Shown: positions 50,977-58,931 of the stretch, piece after piece
How positions within the stretch are numbered: the first letter of the stretch is position 1
How the letters are laid out: the number at the start of each line of letters is the position of its first letter
DNA from: Pseudonocardia sp. ICBG1293
Lineage (GTDB): Bacteria > Actinomycetota > Actinomycetes > Mycobacteriales > Pseudonocardiaceae
NCBI RefSeq assembly: GCF_020131355.1
Contig: NZ_JAHLEL010000044.1
Location: 496,001 to 560,000, forward strand
Length of the DNA: 64,000 nt
Reading direction: 5' to 3'
Program-made: the position numbers and the translations under genes
Notes under the pieces: model-generated
Told to the model about the DNA's origin: nothing
Database searches by the model: none
Seen by the model: only the letters and a program-made list of their open reading frames with translations

Positions 50977-51957
50977 GAACGCCCGGCAATTGATCGTTAC
51001 CGCAGCCGGCGGGTGGTGGGCCTATCCGGCCAGCGGTAGCGGTTGCGGGCCGCGTTGATCAGTCTGCGGATCACGGTGAGTGCGGCGGCGAGGTCGAGGT
51101 AGAACTCGACGATGATCTTCCGGCGATCGGTGAACCGGCGCAGCTTGCCGTAGCCGTTCATCCAGGAATGGGTGCGCTCGACCGGCCACCGCATACCGAC
51201 CTGGATCGGGGCGGGCCGGCCCTTGGTGGCGATCTGTGCGTCGAACCCGAGTCGTTCGAGCAGATCGCGGGTCTTGCCTGAGTCATAGCCCCGGTCCAGG
51301 TGCAGGCACGGTCGCTCGGGCAGCGGCCCGATCATGTCGTAGATCCCGATCAGGGTCGGTTTCAGCAACGGCGAGTCGTGGTCATTGGCGCGGGCGCTGA
51401 TCAGGTGCAGCGGGATCCCCGCACCGTCGCAGACCACGGAGCGTTTGGTGCCCTGTTTGCCCCGGTCGACCGGGTTACAGCCGGCGACCTCGCCACCGCA
51501 GGGAGCCTTGGTGATCGCTCCGTCGGCAGACAGATCGTCGAGGTCGAGACCGATCATCTGGCCATAGCCGGCCAGCGCGGCCCGAAGGACCTGCTCCCCG
51601 ACGCCGGCGGCGGCCCACTGGGCGAGACGGCGGCGGATCGTGCGGTCCGAGCAGCCGGGGGTGGCAATGCGTTCGTAGCCGCTGCCGTGCACCAACGCCG
51701 CGAGCACGTGCTCGAACACCAGGCGGTCGGGGATACGGCGGCGGTGACATCCCCACGGATGGGCCGGGTCGAACTCCGGGCGCCGCTCTGCCTCGATCAG
51801 GGCAGCGAACTCGACCCAGAGGGGGTCGATCAGCGATTCTGGCAATAGAGGCACGGACCCTCCAGGCGACCATCAGGACATCAGCAATCCCATGATCACC
51901 CGAGGTCCGTGCCTCTACCTGCAACGACACCCCCACGACCTCATTTGCCGGGCGCTC
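50977..51957 (-). mobile_element. IS element D (981 bp, IS5 family)
   Basis: Left end GAACGCCCGGCAATTGA, right end inverted GAGCGCCCGGCAAATGA; TTA on both sides. Confidence 0.87.
50997..51854 (-). CDS. IS5-family transposase, element D
   Basis: 285 residues. SADGAITKAPCGG, HLDRGYDSGKTR and WPVERTHSWMNGYGKLRRFTDRR carry the DDE triad. Clearly related to the element E enzyme (52188-53069) but divergent from it, so the two represent separate elements of one subgroup. GTG at 51854 with GGAGGGTCC upstream. Confidence 0.92.
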   Translation of the reverse strand: MPLLPESLIDPLWVEFAALIEAERRPEFDPAHPWGCHRRRIPDRLVFEHVLAALVHGSGYERIATPGCSDRTIRRRLAQWAAAGVGEQVLRAALAGYGQMIGLDLDDLSADGAITKAPCGGEVAGCNPVDRGKQGTKRSVVCDGAGIPLHLISARANDHDSPLLKPTLIGIYDMIGPLPERPCLHLDRGYDSGKTRDLLERLGFDAQIATKGRPAPIQVGMRWPVERTHSWMNGYGKLRRFTDRRKIIVEFYLDLAAALTVIRRLINAARNRYRWPDRPTTRRLR

Positions 51958-51960
51958 TTA

Positions 51961-52081
51961 GAGGTCATTTCAGAACGAGGTCGACGTGTCTGTTGTAGAC
52001 GACAAGCGGCTATCTGACCTGCCGTTTGATCTGTCGTCGAGGGGTCAATGGAAACTCGACAAGTCGTTCTGAAACGACCTC
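51961..52081 (+). repeat. MITE M5 (121 bp)
   Basis: Same sequence and orientation as M1, TTA on each side, between elements D and E. Confidence 0.88.
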
Positions 52082-52084
52082 TTA

Positions 52085-53089
52085 GAGCGTCCGGCAGTAG
52101 AGGTGGCCGTGTGTCGGTGTTGGTAGAGACACGGACCTGCAAGTGATCATGGGATTGCTGATGTCCTGATGATCGTGTGGAGAGTCCGTGCCTCTGCTGC
52201 CAGCATCTCTGATCGAGCCCTTGTGGGGCGAGTTCGCCGCTCTGATCGGGTCTGACCGGCCCGAGTTCGACCCGACCCATCCGTGGGGCTGTCACCGTCG
52301 CCGGATCTCTGATCGGGTCGTGTTCGACCACGTCGTTGCCGCTCTGGTGCACGGTAGTGGCTACGAACGCATCGCCACGCCGGGTTGCTCGGACCGCACC
52401 ATCCGCCGCCGTCTCGATGACTGGGCCACCGCGGGAGTCAGCGAGGAACTGCTCCGCACCGCGCTGGCCGGTTACGACCAGATACTCGGCCTGGATCTTG
52501 ACGATCTGGCGGTCGACGGATCGATCACCAAGGCACCAGGCGGAGGCGAGGTGGCCGGCCGCAGCCCTGTCGGCCGCGGCAAGCAGGGCACGAAACGGTC
52601 CGTGGCCTGCGATGACCAGGGCATCCCGCTGCACCTGGTCGCGGCGCGAGCCAACGACCATGACTCGCCCCTGCTGGAACCGACCTTGACCGGCATCGTG
52701 ACGATGATCGGCCCGCTGCCCCGCCACCGCGACGCCCACGGTGGTGATCTGTTCCCGACCGTGCACCTGGACCGCGGCTATGACTCCGGCAAGACCCGTA
52801 CTCTGCTGCACACCCTGGGCTTCACCGGCGAGATCGCGACCACGGGGGTCCCAGCTCCGATCCAGGCAGGACGACGGTGGCCCATCGAGCGCACGCACTC
52901 CTGGATGAACGGCTACGGCAAGCTGCGCCGGTTCACCGATCGCCGGAAGATCATCGTCGAGTTCTACCTCAACCTCGCCGCCGCGCTCACCGTGATCCGC
53001 CGGCTGATCAACCGTGCCCGCAGCCGCTACCGCTGGACAACCCGACCCACGACCCGTCGACTCCAATAACCATCAATCGCCGGACGCTC
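52085..53089 (+). mobile_element. IS element E (1005 bp, IS5 family)
   Basis: Left end GAGCGTCCGGC, inverted right end GAGCGTCCGGC; TTA on each side. Rightmost element of the island. Confidence 0.87.
52188..53069 (+). CDS. IS5-family transposase, element E
   Basis: 293 residues. AVDGSITKAPGGG, HLDRGYDSGKTR and WPIERTHSWMNGYGKL are the catalytic segments. Compared with the D enzyme it has an insertion of about 9 residues (RHRDAHGGD) before the second aspartate. GTG at 52188 preceded by GGAGAGTCC. Confidence 0.92.
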   Translation: MPLLPASLIEPLWGEFAALIGSDRPEFDPTHPWGCHRRRISDRVVFDHVVAALVHGSGYERIATPGCSDRTIRRRLDDWATAGVSEELLRTALAGYDQILGLDLDDLAVDGSITKAPGGGEVAGRSPVGRGKQGTKRSVACDDQGIPLHLVAARANDHDSPLLEPTLTGIVTMIGPLPRHRDAHGGDLFPTVHLDRGYDSGKTRTLLHTLGFTGEIATTGVPAPIQAGRRWPIERTHSWMNGYGKLRRFTDRRKIIVEFYLNLAAALTVIRRLINRARSRYRWTTRPTTRRLQ

Positions 53090-53177
53090 TTACCGGTAGG
53101 TTCTGCGGGAGGTGTCGCCGCAGCCGTCGCGGTGACCGTGTTCGGAGCCTGTCGAGGCCGCCAGGAGGTCGATCCCC

Positions 53178-55022
53178 GTGCGTGAGTTCAGCGTTCCCGC
53201 CACGGTGTCCGTGGGAGACGAGGAGTCGCTCTCGGACGCCGTGTTCGACAACGCCGCGCAGCACCCGTCGGACGTGCTCTACCGCCGCAAGTCCGAGGGC
53301 GGGAGCTGGTCGGAGGTGACCGCGGCCGAGTTCGGCGAGCAGGTCACCCGGATCGCGGCCGGGCTGCTCGCGGCGGGGGTGCAGGCCGGGGACCGGGTCG
53401 CCCTGCTGTCGCGGACCCGCTACGAGTGGACCCTGTTCGACTACGCGATCCTCGCCGCGGGCGGCGTGACCGTGCCGATCTACGAGACGTCCTCGCCGGA
53501 CCAGATCTCGTGGATCCTCTCCGACTCCGGCGCCGTCGGGATCGTCGTCGAGACCGCCGAGCACGCCGCGTCGGTGGAGACGGTCCGCGGCGACCTGGCC
53601 GAGCTCCGCACCGTCTGGCAGATCGAGCCCGCGGCCTCGGCCCCGGACGCCCCGTCGGCGGTCGAGCAGCTGCGCGGGCTCGGCGCGGACACCCCCGACG
53701 ACGTGGTGCACGAGCGTCGGGGCGGGGTGCGCGCCGACGACCTCTGCACCCTGATCTACACCTCCGGCACGACCGGGCGCCCCAAGGGCTGTGAGCTGAC
53801 CCACCGCAACCTGCTCACCGAGATCCGCACGATCGCCGCGACGATCCCGCACCTGTTCGAGCCGGGCGACTCGGTGCTGCTGTTCCTGCCGCTGGCGCAC
53901 GTGTTCGGCAAGGCCATCCAGTGCGGCTGCCTGGCCACCCGCACGATCGTCGGTCACTCCCCCGACGTGAAGACGCTGCTGCCCGACCTCGCGGACTTCC
54001 GGCCGACCTTCCTGCTCGCGGTGCCGCGGGTGTTCGAGAAGGTCTACAACGGCGCCCGGCTCAAGGCCCACAACGACGGCAAGGGCAAGATCTTCGACGC
54101 GGCCGCCGACACCGCGATCGCCTACTCCGAGGCGCTCGACGCCGGCGGGCCCGGCCTGCTGCTGAAGGCCCGGCACGCGCTGTTCGACAAGCTCGTCTAC
54201 GGCAAGCTGCGGTCCGCGGTCGGCGGCCGGGTCAAGGCCGCGGTGTCGGGCTCGGCCCCGCTCGGCGGCAGGCTCGGCCACTTCTTCCGCGACATCGGCC
54301 TGCCGGTACTGGAGGGCTACGACCTGACCGAGACCTCCGCCGGCATCACCCTGAACACGATCGAGGCCCAGCGCGTCGGCTCGGTCGGGCGCCCGGCACC
54401 GGGCTGCGCGGTCCGGATCGCGTCCGACGGCGAGATCATGCTGCGCGGCGACATCGTCTTCCGCGGCTACTGGAAGAACGAGGAGGCGTCGAAGGAGGCG
54501 CTGGAGGCCGACGGCTGGTTCCACTCCGGCGACATCGGCGAGCTCGACGACGGCGGCTTCCTCACCATCACCGGCCGCAAGAAGGAGATCATCGTCACCG
54601 CGGGCGGCAAGAACGTCGCCCCGGCGGTGCTCGAGGACCGGCTGCGGGCGCACCCGCTGGTCGGCCAGTGCATCGTGATCGGCGACCAGAAGCCGTTCAT
54701 CTCCGCGCTGGTCACCATCGACCCGGACGCCCTGCCGGGCTGGCGCGAGCGCAACGGCAAGCCCGCGGGCGACGGCAGCTCGGCCGCCGACCTCGTCGAC
54801 GACCCGGAGCTGCGCGGGGAGATCGCCGCCGCCGTGGAGGACGCCAACCAGGCCGTCTCCCGGGCGGAGCAGATCCGCAAGTTCACGATCCTGCCGCAGG
54901 ACTTCAGCGAGGCCGGTGGCGAGCTGACACCGACCATGAAGGTCAAGCGCAAGGTCGTCGTGGAGTCCTACGCCGGGGAGATCGAGGCGCTGTACGCAGG
55001 GACCACCGCCGACAAGGGCTGA
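53178..55022 (+). CDS. fadD15: Long-chain fatty acyl-CoA synthetase (FadD15-like)
   Basis: 614-residue ANL-superfamily enzyme, close to the 600 of M. tuberculosis FadD15 (Rv2187). AMP-binding motif YTSGTTGRPKG near residue 194, GYDLTETSAG, and the C-terminal hinge region ITGRKKEIIVTAGGKNVAP. The final catalytic lysine is in PTMKVKRKVV. Activates fatty acids with ATP and CoA. GTG at 53178 with AGGAGG at 53163-53168. The IS island ends 85 bp before this start, so its native promoter may have been displaced. Confidence 0.95.
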   Translation: MREFSVPATVSVGDEESLSDAVFDNAAQHPSDVLYRRKSEGGSWSEVTAAEFGEQVTRIAAGLLAAGVQAGDRVALLSRTRYEWTLFDYAILAAGGVTVPIYETSSPDQISWILSDSGAVGIVVETAEHAASVETVRGDLAELRTVWQIEPAASAPDAPSAVEQLRGLGADTPDDVVHERRGGVRADDLCTLIYTSGTTGRPKGCELTHRNLLTEIRTIAATIPHLFEPGDSVLLFLPLAHVFGKAIQCGCLATRTIVGHSPDVKTLLPDLADFRPTFLLAVPRVFEKVYNGARLKAHNDGKGKIFDAAADTAIAYSEALDAGGPGLLLKARHALFDKLVYGKLRSAVGGRVKAAVSGSAPLGGRLGHFFRDIGLPVLEGYDLTETSAGITLNTIEAQRVGSVGRPAPGCAVRIASDGEIMLRGDIVFRGYWKNEEASKEALEADGWFHSGDIGELDDGGFLTITGRKKEIIVTAGGKNVAPAVLEDRLRAHPLVGQCIVIGDQKPFISALVTIDPDALPGWRERNGKPAGDGSSAADLVDDPELRGEIAAAVEDANQAVSRAEQIRKFTILPQDFSEAGGELTPTMKVKRKVVVESYAGEIEALYAGTTADKG

Positions 55023-55028
55023 CCGCGC

Positions 55029-55066
55029 CGCGTCGGGCCCCGGCCACCGCGGCCGGGCCCGACGCG
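55029..55066. terminator. Bidirectional terminator hairpin between fadD15 and pimB'
   Basis: CGCGTCGGGCCCCGGCC (55029-55045) pairs with GGCCGGGCCCGACGCG (55051-55066) around ACCGC, a 16-bp stem with one bulged C, between two convergent genes. Confidence 0.75.
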
Positions 55067-55068
55067 GG

Positions 55069-56211
55069 TCACAGCGGTGCCGGGGTCCCGGTCAGGAAGC
55101 CGTGCAGCCGCGCCGCCGAGGACGGCCCGCCCCGGGCCCGCCGGACACGGGCCCGCCCGGCACGGCCCATCGCCGTGGCCCGGACGGGGTCGCCGAGCAG
55201 GTCGGCGACCCGGTCGGCGACCGCGGCGACGTCGCGCCCGGGCACGACGTGGCCGGTCACCCCGTCCTCGACCGTCTCCGGCGCCCCACCGGAGTCCCCC
55301 GCGACGACGGGCAGCCCCGACGCCGCGGCCTCCAGCAGGACGATCCCCAGCCCCTCGACGTCGAGCCCGCCCAGGTGGGTGCGGCACGGCAGGGCGAACA
55401 CGTCCCCGGCGGCGTGGTGCGCGGCGAGCTCGGCGGCCGGGACCGCGCCGGTGGACACCACGGCGTCGGCGACCCCGGCGCGCGCCGCCAGGGTGCGCAA
55501 CCGGTCCCGGTAGGGCCCGCCGCCGACGAGCAGCAGCCGGGCCCCCGGTACCCGGCGCCGGATCCGCGGCAGCGCCGCGACCAGTACGTCCTGCCCCTTG
55601 CGCGGCACCAGGCGGGACACGCACGTCACCACCGGTGCGTCCCCGAGCCGGTACCGGGCCCGGATCGCGGCGCGGGCGACCGGGTCCGGCGCGAACCGGA
55701 CGGTGTCCACCGGGGGCGGCAGGACCTCGAGCGCGGCGTCCGGGCCGAGCGCCCCGGCGAGCCGGTCGCGGGTCCAGTACGAGACCGCGGTGACGACGTC
55801 GGCGTCGTCGCCGATCCGGCGCAGCGCCCCACGCCCGCCGGGCAGCATCGACCAGCCGACCTCGTGGCCGTGCGTGGTGGCCACCACCCGCGCCACCCCG
55901 GCCCGGCGGCGCAGGTGTGGCCCCAGCAGCCCCAGCGGCGCGGCCGCGCCGAACCAGACCGTCCTCGCGCCGTGCTCACGGGCGAGCGCGGCGGCGCGGC
56001 GGGCGACGTCGGGCACCGGCAGCATCAGCGACGACGAGTGCCGGTGCACCGGATAGGGCAGGGCCGTGTCGTGCTCGGTCGCGCCGCGCCAGGCGGGGGC
56101 GTAGACGGCGAGGGCGTCCGGCGGCAGCGCGCGGGCGAGGTCGGACAGGTAGGACTGGATGCCACCCGGCCGGGGCGGGAAGTCGTTGGTCACCAGCAGC
56201 GTGCGCGCCAC
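55069..56211 (-). CDS. pimB: GDP-mannose-dependent alpha-(1-6)-PIM mannosyltransferase PimB'
   Basis: 380-residue GT4 enzyme, similar in length to M. tuberculosis PimB' (Rv2188c, 385), which adds the second mannose to phosphatidylinositol monomannoside. LLVTNDFPPRPGGIQSY at the N-terminus binds GDP-mannose and is a PimB' hallmark; CVSRLVPRKGQDVLV and the donor motif GLGIVLLEAAASGLPVVAGDSGGAPE are intact. GTG at 56211 lies 8 nt after a TAGCGT hexamer. With MptA in the same block this points to lipomannan-type glycolipids. Confidence 0.92.
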   Translation of the reverse strand: MARTLLVTNDFPPRPGGIQSYLSDLARALPPDALAVYAPAWRGATEHDTALPYPVHRHSSSLMLPVPDVARRAAALAREHGARTVWFGAAAPLGLLGPHLRRRAGVARVVATTHGHEVGWSMLPGGRGALRRIGDDADVVTAVSYWTRDRLAGALGPDAALEVLPPPVDTVRFAPDPVARAAIRARYRLGDAPVVTCVSRLVPRKGQDVLVAALPRIRRRVPGARLLLVGGGPYRDRLRTLAARAGVADAVVSTGAVPAAELAAHHAAGDVFALPCRTHLGGLDVEGLGIVLLEAAASGLPVVAGDSGGAPETVEDGVTGHVVPGRDVAAVADRVADLLGDPVRATAMGRAGRARVRRARGGPSSAARLHGFLTGTPAPL

Positions 56212-56647
56212 GGTCGGCGACGCTAGTCCCCGGTCGGCCGCCTGCCCCCGGCGACCGGCCACGGCGCGGGGGTGAGCGGCGCCGAGGGATCTGCCGGATC
56301 GGGGACCGCGGGGTCGGGGACCGCGGGGTCGGGACGGCGGCTCCGCACGCGCGGTGCGCGTCGGGGATGCGGGCCGCCGTCCGACACTCCGGGGAGCGGA
56401 CGAGTTCCGCGTCCTCACCGTTGCGTGACCGGGACACCCGGTCTCCGCGCGGGGCACTGCTCCGTACGAGTGGTGGTGGTCGCTCGACGGCACAGCTGGT
56501 GAGGATGTCGTGCTGTTCAGGTGAACGAGCCGCGGCGCCCGCGGTGACGGACGCGGCCGGGATTTCTCTCGCGCGAACCATTTCTGTCGGACCCCTCCCC
56601 TAGCGTCCGCGGTACTCGACCACCTCGGGTCCGACGAAGGAGGAGCC
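56212..56647. other. Non-coding interval upstream of a small Cys protein gene
   Basis: 436 bp without a convincing gene. Contains the pimB' promoter at its left edge, a short direct repeat of GGGGACCGCGGGGTC at about 56310-56335, and near the right end a TAGCGT hexamer (56602-56607) about 40 nt before the next ATG. M. tuberculosis has Rv2189c-Rv2190c in this interval; no homologue is seen here. Confidence 0.5.
56220..56225 (-). promoter_or_regulatory. -10 hexamer of pimB' (leaderless)
   Basis: Reads TAGCGT on the minus strand, 8 nt from the GTG at 56211. Confidence 0.5.
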
Positions 56648-56974
56648 ATGCTCGTCGACTGCGATCGCTGCGAGGTCCGCGGTGCCGCATGCGGTGCCTG
56701 CGTCATCGGCGTGCTGCTGGAGGTCCCGGAGGACGACCGGCCGATCCCCTACCTGCTCGTCGACCGGCCGGACGGCGCGGCGGGTGCGGCCGCGGCGCCG
56801 GTGGAGTTCGCCGAGCCGGAGCGCCGCGCACTGCAGGTGCTGGCCGAGGGCGGCCTCATCCCGCACCTGCGTCTGGTCGAGCCGGGCGCACCGGCGCCCT
56901 CGGCACCCACGGCGCTGCCGATGCCGGTGGTCCCGCCTGCCGGGCGCACCGCCCGGCACCGTGACGTGGGGTGA
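56648..56974 (+). CDS. Small Cys-motif protein, conserved hypothetical
   Basis: 108 residues. The N-terminus holds CDRCEVRGAACGACVIGVLL, four cysteines in two CxxC pairs, a pattern I associate with short actinobacterial proteins of unknown function that might bind zinc or an Fe-S cluster. The middle (EFAEPERRALQVLAEGGLIPHLRLV) is helical and the tail Pro/Ala-rich. ATG with an AGGAGG ribosome site. Converges with the NYN gene at a 4-bp gap. Confidence 0.75.
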   Translation: MLVDCDRCEVRGAACGACVIGVLLEVPEDDRPIPYLLVDRPDGAAGAAAAPVEFAEPERRALQVLAEGGLIPHLRLVEPGAPAPSAPTALPMPVVPPAGRTARHRDVG

Positions 56975-56978
56975 GTGC

Positions 56979-58784
56979 TCAGCCGCCGAGGCGGCGCAGC
57001 AGGACCGCGGACGCCACCGTGTGCGCACCGCGACGGCGGACCGAGCGCACGATCTCCTGGTCCGAGGTCGCGACCAGCAGCGGTCGGCCCGCCGGCTCGG
57101 CGGCGACGAGGTCGCGGACGACGTCGTCGGCGATCACCCCGGCGTCGCTGAACAGCACCCGCACCCCGCGGCTGCCCCGTACCGGCGCGGCGACCACGGC
57201 GGCCCCGTCGAACACCACGGTGATCTCGGCCCCGGTGCGGGCGCCCAGCGCGCCGAGCTGGGCCACCAGCCGGGACCGTTGGTCGGCCAGGGGCAGATCC
57301 GGGTAACCGGTCTTGCTGACGTTGTACCCGTCGACGATCAGGTGCACCGACGGCACGGTCAGCAGCGCGTCCAGCGCGGCCAGCCCGTCGACGGGCGCCG
57401 CGCCGTGGGCGCCGGTCGTCCCCTGGTCGCCGGTACCGGCGACCAGGTCCGCGGGGCGGGGCCCGCCCGCGCCGACGTCGAGCTCGCGGCGCAGGCCCGA
57501 GATCGCGCCGCTGACGGTGTCGAGCAGCAGCTCGAGGCGCACCTCGTCGCCGCGACGCGCCTCGCGGGCGGCCTGGCGAGCGGCGGCGACCTGACCCGCC
57601 GCGGCGTCGGCCCGGCGACGTTCGCGGTCGGCCCGCTCGCGCTCGGCGGCCGTCTCGGCGCGGGCGCGGGCGAGCTCGTCGTCGACGCCGCCGCGCAGCC
57701 GGGCGATCTCCTGCTCCATCTCGCCGCGGGCGTCGAGCGCGGCACGCAGCCGGGCACCCTGGTCACTGACCCGGCGGCGCATCTGGTGGTACTCGGCCTC
57801 GCGCTCGCCGACGAGCGCCCGGGCCCGCTCCCGTTCCTCGACGAGCTCGGCCCGGGCCCGTTCGAGCTCGGCCGTGAGCTTGTCGACCTTGGCCAGGGCC
57901 TCGTCACGCTCGGCGCGCAGGTTCGCCAGGTCGGCGGTCTGCCCGACCTCCGCGACCCGCCGGTGGGCGAGCGGATCGGCGGTCAGCAGGGCGACGGCCG
58001 CCACATCGAGCTTGTCGACCGGCGCGGGCAGGCGGGCGGCCCCCGGGGTGGCGCCGGTAGCGGCCGGGGTCGGCGCGGTTCCGTCCCGGGTGGGCCCGGC
58101 TCCGTCCGGGGTGGGCCCGGCTCCGTCCGGGGTGGGCCCGGCTCCGTCCGGGGTGGGCCCGGTTCCGTCCGGGGTGGGGCCGGTGGCGTCCGGGGTGGGC
58201 GCGGTTCCGTCCGGGGTGGGGCCGGTCCCGTCCGGGGCGGCCCCGGCGGGGCCGGTGGGCACGTCCTGGCCCGGGTGGGGCCGGTCGGACGGGCCGGTGG
58301 CGGGCCGCGCGGAGGGGGCCTCGGGCAGCTCCAGCTCACCGGGCCGGTTCTCCGACCACCAGGCCACGACCGTGGCCCGGAACGCCGGGTCCTGCTGCAG
58401 GCGGGCCACCAGTACGTGCCCGCCGAGCCGGGCCCGCTTGGCCGGGGTGAACCGGGTGAAGCGGCGCAGCGGGGTGGGCACGTCACCGGGTGGCAGGCCA
58501 CCGAGCGCGGTGCCCGCGATGTCGGCGAGCCGGGCGCGCAGCGGGGCGGGCAGCTCCGACCAGTCCTCCGGGGCCTGCTCATCGGGGCTCCCGGCGGGGT
58601 GCGCGCCCTCCACCGGGCGGCCGGCGTCGACGGGACGGGTGCCGTCCGCGGGGCGGGCGCCGTCCGTGCCCGGGCCGGGGGTGTCGGCCCGGGACGGCCC
58701 GTCGGCCTGCGGTGCCCCGCCGGCGGCGCACGGTGCGACCCCGGGGCCCGTGGGCTCCGGTCGCTCCGTGTCGTCGTGCGCCAT
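56979..58784 (-). CDS. NYN/PIN-like RNase domain protein with coiled coil and repeat linker
   Basis: 601 residues. Layout: disordered acidic N-terminus (1-65), a conserved helical domain (about 70-155, LPAPLRARLADIAG ... FTPAKRARLGGHVLV), a low-complexity linker of about nine 7-residue GTGPTPD-type repeats (180-245), a long coiled coil rich in Glu/Arg/Ala (about 275-395), and a C-terminal NYN (YacP-like) domain with LIVDGYNVSKTGYP, ITVVFDGAAVV and LLVATSDQEIVRSV providing the acidic residues. Probably an RNA-cleaving or RNA-binding protein. ATG at 58784 is 6 nt after a TAACCT hexamer. Confidence 0.82.
   Translation of the reverse strand: MAHDDTERPEPTGPGVAPCAAGGAPQADGPSRADTPGPGTDGARPADGTRPVDAGRPVEGAHPAGSPDEQAPEDWSELPAPLRARLADIAGTALGGLPPGDVPTPLRRFTRFTPAKRARLGGHVLVARLQQDPAFRATVVAWWSENRPGELELPEAPSARPATGPSDRPHPGQDVPTGPAGAAPDGTGPTPDGTAPTPDATGPTPDGTGPTPDGAGPTPDGAGPTPDGAGPTRDGTAPTPAATGATPGAARLPAPVDKLDVAAVALLTADPLAHRRVAEVGQTADLANLRAERDEALAKVDKLTAELERARAELVEERERARALVGEREAEYHQMRRRVSDQGARLRAALDARGEMEQEIARLRGGVDDELARARAETAAERERADRERRRADAAAGQVAAARQAAREARRGDEVRLELLLDTVSGAISGLRRELDVGAGGPRPADLVAGTGDQGTTGAHGAAPVDGLAALDALLTVPSVHLIVDGYNVSKTGYPDLPLADQRSRLVAQLGALGARTGAEITVVFDGAAVVAAPVRGSRGVRVLFSDAGVIADDVVRDLVAAEPAGRPLLVATSDQEIVRSVRRRGAHTVASAVLLRRLGG
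58066..58245 (-). repeat. 21-bp tandem repeat inside the NYN gene
   Basis: Unit close to GGGGTGGGCCCGGCTCCGTC plus one C, repeated about nine times with drift; it encodes the GTGPTPD/GAGPTPD linker. Copy number is likely to vary between strains because slippage preserves frame. Confidence 0.8.
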
Positions 58785-58790
58785 CGGTCC

Positions 58791-58796
58791 AGGTTA
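58791..58796 (-). promoter_or_regulatory. -10 hexamer of the NYN gene (leaderless)
   Basis: Reads TAACCT on the minus strand, 6 nt from the ATG at 58784. Confidence 0.5.
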
Positions 58797-58919
58797 TCCC
58801 CGCCTGCCGGAGAACGCCGTCGGCGCGGCGGTCGGCGTCGGTGACGTCACCGATCGGTGGGGGACGCCCCGCGATCCGGGGCCGGGCGGGTGTTCGAACA
58901 TACTGTCGGTCCCCACCGC

Positions 58920-58925
58920 TACGGT
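58920..58925 (+). promoter_or_regulatory. -10 hexamer of the DEDDh exonuclease gene (leaderless)
   Basis: TACGGT, 6 nt before the GTG at 58932. Confidence 0.5.
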
Positions 58926-58931
58926 GCGGGC

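Larger units (their letters stand above)
42090..53092. mobile_element. 11-kb nested IS/MITE island at a single CTNA target site
   Basis: Thirteen elements lie end to end between the Rv2186c-like and fadD15 genes: M1, A1, B1, M2, M3, C1, M4, A2, C2, B2, D, M5, E. Only a TTA or TAA triplet separates neighbours, and each element begins with G and ends with C, so each junction reads C-TNA-G. Outermost flanks are CCCTAC-TTA on the left and TTA-CCGGTAGG on the right, implying an ancestral CCCTACTTACCGGTAGG. Copies of A, B, C and M look near-identical, suggesting recent activity. Confidence 0.9.

Noticed and set aside
42093..52081. Repeated 121-bp units considered as a CRISPR-like or attachment-site array
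   Set aside because: Repeats are too long, carry terminal inverted repeats, lie at irregular distances in both orientations and are flanked by TNA triplets, which is the MITE pattern. No cas gene is near.
53073..54653. 526-codon frame antisense to fadD15
   Set aside because: Shadow of the acyl-CoA synthetase gene; repetitive composition and no motif.
55917..56603. Open frame on the plus strand upstream of the small Cys protein gene
   Set aside because: Its first half is antisense to pimB' and the second half has no recognisable domain or good start.
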